Assembly (NCBI GenBank): GCA_943325515.2
Contig: CALPPS020000018.1
Coordinates: 1 to 32,427, forward strand
DNA from: Flavobacterium psychrophilum
GTDB lineage: Bacteria; Bacteroidota; Bacteroidia; Flavobacteriales; Flavobacteriaceae
Length of the DNA stretch: 32,427 nucleotides
Reading direction: 5' to 3'
Part shown: one piece after another, positions 32,216 to 32,427 of the stretch
How positions within the stretch are numbered: position 1 is the stretch's first letter
How the letters are laid out: each line of letters begins with the position of its first letter
Notes under the pieces: generated by a model
The model's input: the letters and a program-made list of their open reading frames with translations, nothing else
What the model was told of the DNA's origin: nothing
Database searches by the model: none
Made by a program: the position numbers and the translations under genes

Positions 32216-32249
32216 AATTTTATACAATAAAAGCAATAAAAACCAAACC

Positions 32250-32284
32250 AAAAGCCGTTCCTATTAATTGAAACGGCTTTTTTT
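32250..32284. terminator. bidirectional terminator between TonB receptor and mtgA
   Basis: AAAAGCCGTT (32250-32259) and AACGGCTTTT (32272-32281) form a perfect 10-bp stem with a 12-base loop. A T run follows on the plus strand, and an A-rich left side gives T on the minus strand, so it can serve both converging genes. Confidence 0.85.
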
Positions 32285-32427
32285 AATACTCTATTTTCCC
32301 TACATGTCGCATTACGCGCATAATTCTATCCTTTCTTCTTTCGATGTAAGAACTAGAATTAGTTGCTTTATACTTTCTAGGATTAGGTAATATTGCCGCA
32401 ATTCCAGCTGCTTCTCGCTTAGTTAAA
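32283..32427 (-). CDS. mtgA: monofunctional biosynthetic peptidoglycan transglycosylase, C-terminal end only
   Basis: The last 47 codons of a minus-strand gene are visible; the rest lies beyond the window. The translation runs LTKREAAGIAAILPNPRKYK, then a stretch containing SYIERRKDRIMRVMRHVGKIEY. The ILPNPRKY core followed by a helix of the form YIxRRxxxIxRxM is the C-terminus of glycosyltransferase family 51 MtgA proteins, which polymerise lipid II glycan strands at the membrane. The call rests on this short piece, so a class A penicillin-binding protein is a less likely alternative, since those continue into a transpeptidase domain. Confidence 0.7.
   Translation of the reverse strand, partial: LTKREAAGIAAILPNPRKYKATNSSSYIERRKDRIMRVMRHVGKIEY

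Noticed and set aside
1..32427. Mobile element, CRISPR array, prophage or defence island
   Set aside because: No transposase, integrase, regularly spaced repeat array, toxin-antitoxin pair or restriction gene is seen. The gene content is core metabolism and envelope functions throughout.

Overview
The window is ordinary chromosomal DNA from a member of the Bacteroidota, most likely a Flavobacterium or close relative. The DNA is AT-rich. Promoters carry the Bacteroidetes -7 box TAnnTTTG, and several gene products are typical of the phylum: a fused MurF-Alr enzyme, a large outer-membrane barrel protein, a TonB-dependent receptor with a carboxypeptidase-regulatory-like N-terminus, and a DUF3109 protein. 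I see no phage, transposon, CRISPR array, defence locus or island. Nearly every gene is housekeeping and intact. The two ends cut through dxs (left) and mtgA (right).

Layout, 1-7.7 kb: the 3' part of dxs (isoprenoid precursor synthesis) runs into the convergent dgt (dNTPase). Then come a small soluble gene with an RDD membrane gene, and the class I ribonucleotide reductase pair nrdB-nrdA, all on the minus strand. The nrdBA spacer holds a 15-bp inverted repeat. A 319-bp gene-free region lies upstream of nrdB. 7.7-14.5 kb: a minus-strand cluster (GNAT acetyltransferase, lysC, a 1132-aa outer-membrane protein) diverges from fbp, which converges on a TerB-like gene. 14.6-18.9 kb: HupE/UreJ-like membrane protein, then comEB (dCMP deaminase) and a C-terminal processing peptidase as a tight pair behind a candidate structured RNA leader; a minus-strand pair of a tiny membrane protein and a truncated FAD protein; and a Cys-rich DUF3109 gene.

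18.9-23.7 kb: tRNA-Ala(GGC) with a clear promoter and terminator, a crotonase-family gene, the queD-lpxH operon, and convergent recJ and rsmI. 23.7-32.4 kb: an acidic coiled protein gene upstream of rsmI; divergent tdk and murF-alr, which share one reading frame and are separated by a stop codon and a TTG start; mscL; asd; a small His/Cys-rich membrane-anchored protein followed by a terminator, a palindrome and a TonB receptor (a possible metal-uptake locus); and the 3' end of mtgA.

Functionally the window brings together deoxynucleotide metabolism (dgt, nrdA, nrdB, comEB, tdk), cell envelope synthesis (lpxH, murF-alr, mtgA), the first two steps of the aspartate pathway (lysC and asd, at separate loci), and RNA modification (queD, rsmI). 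The items most worth a second look are the structured leader before comEB, the promoter that uses the loop of the nrdA terminator, the His/Cys-rich protein plus TonB receptor locus, and the uncharacterised 1132-aa barrel protein. I did not find a clearly new multi-gene system.
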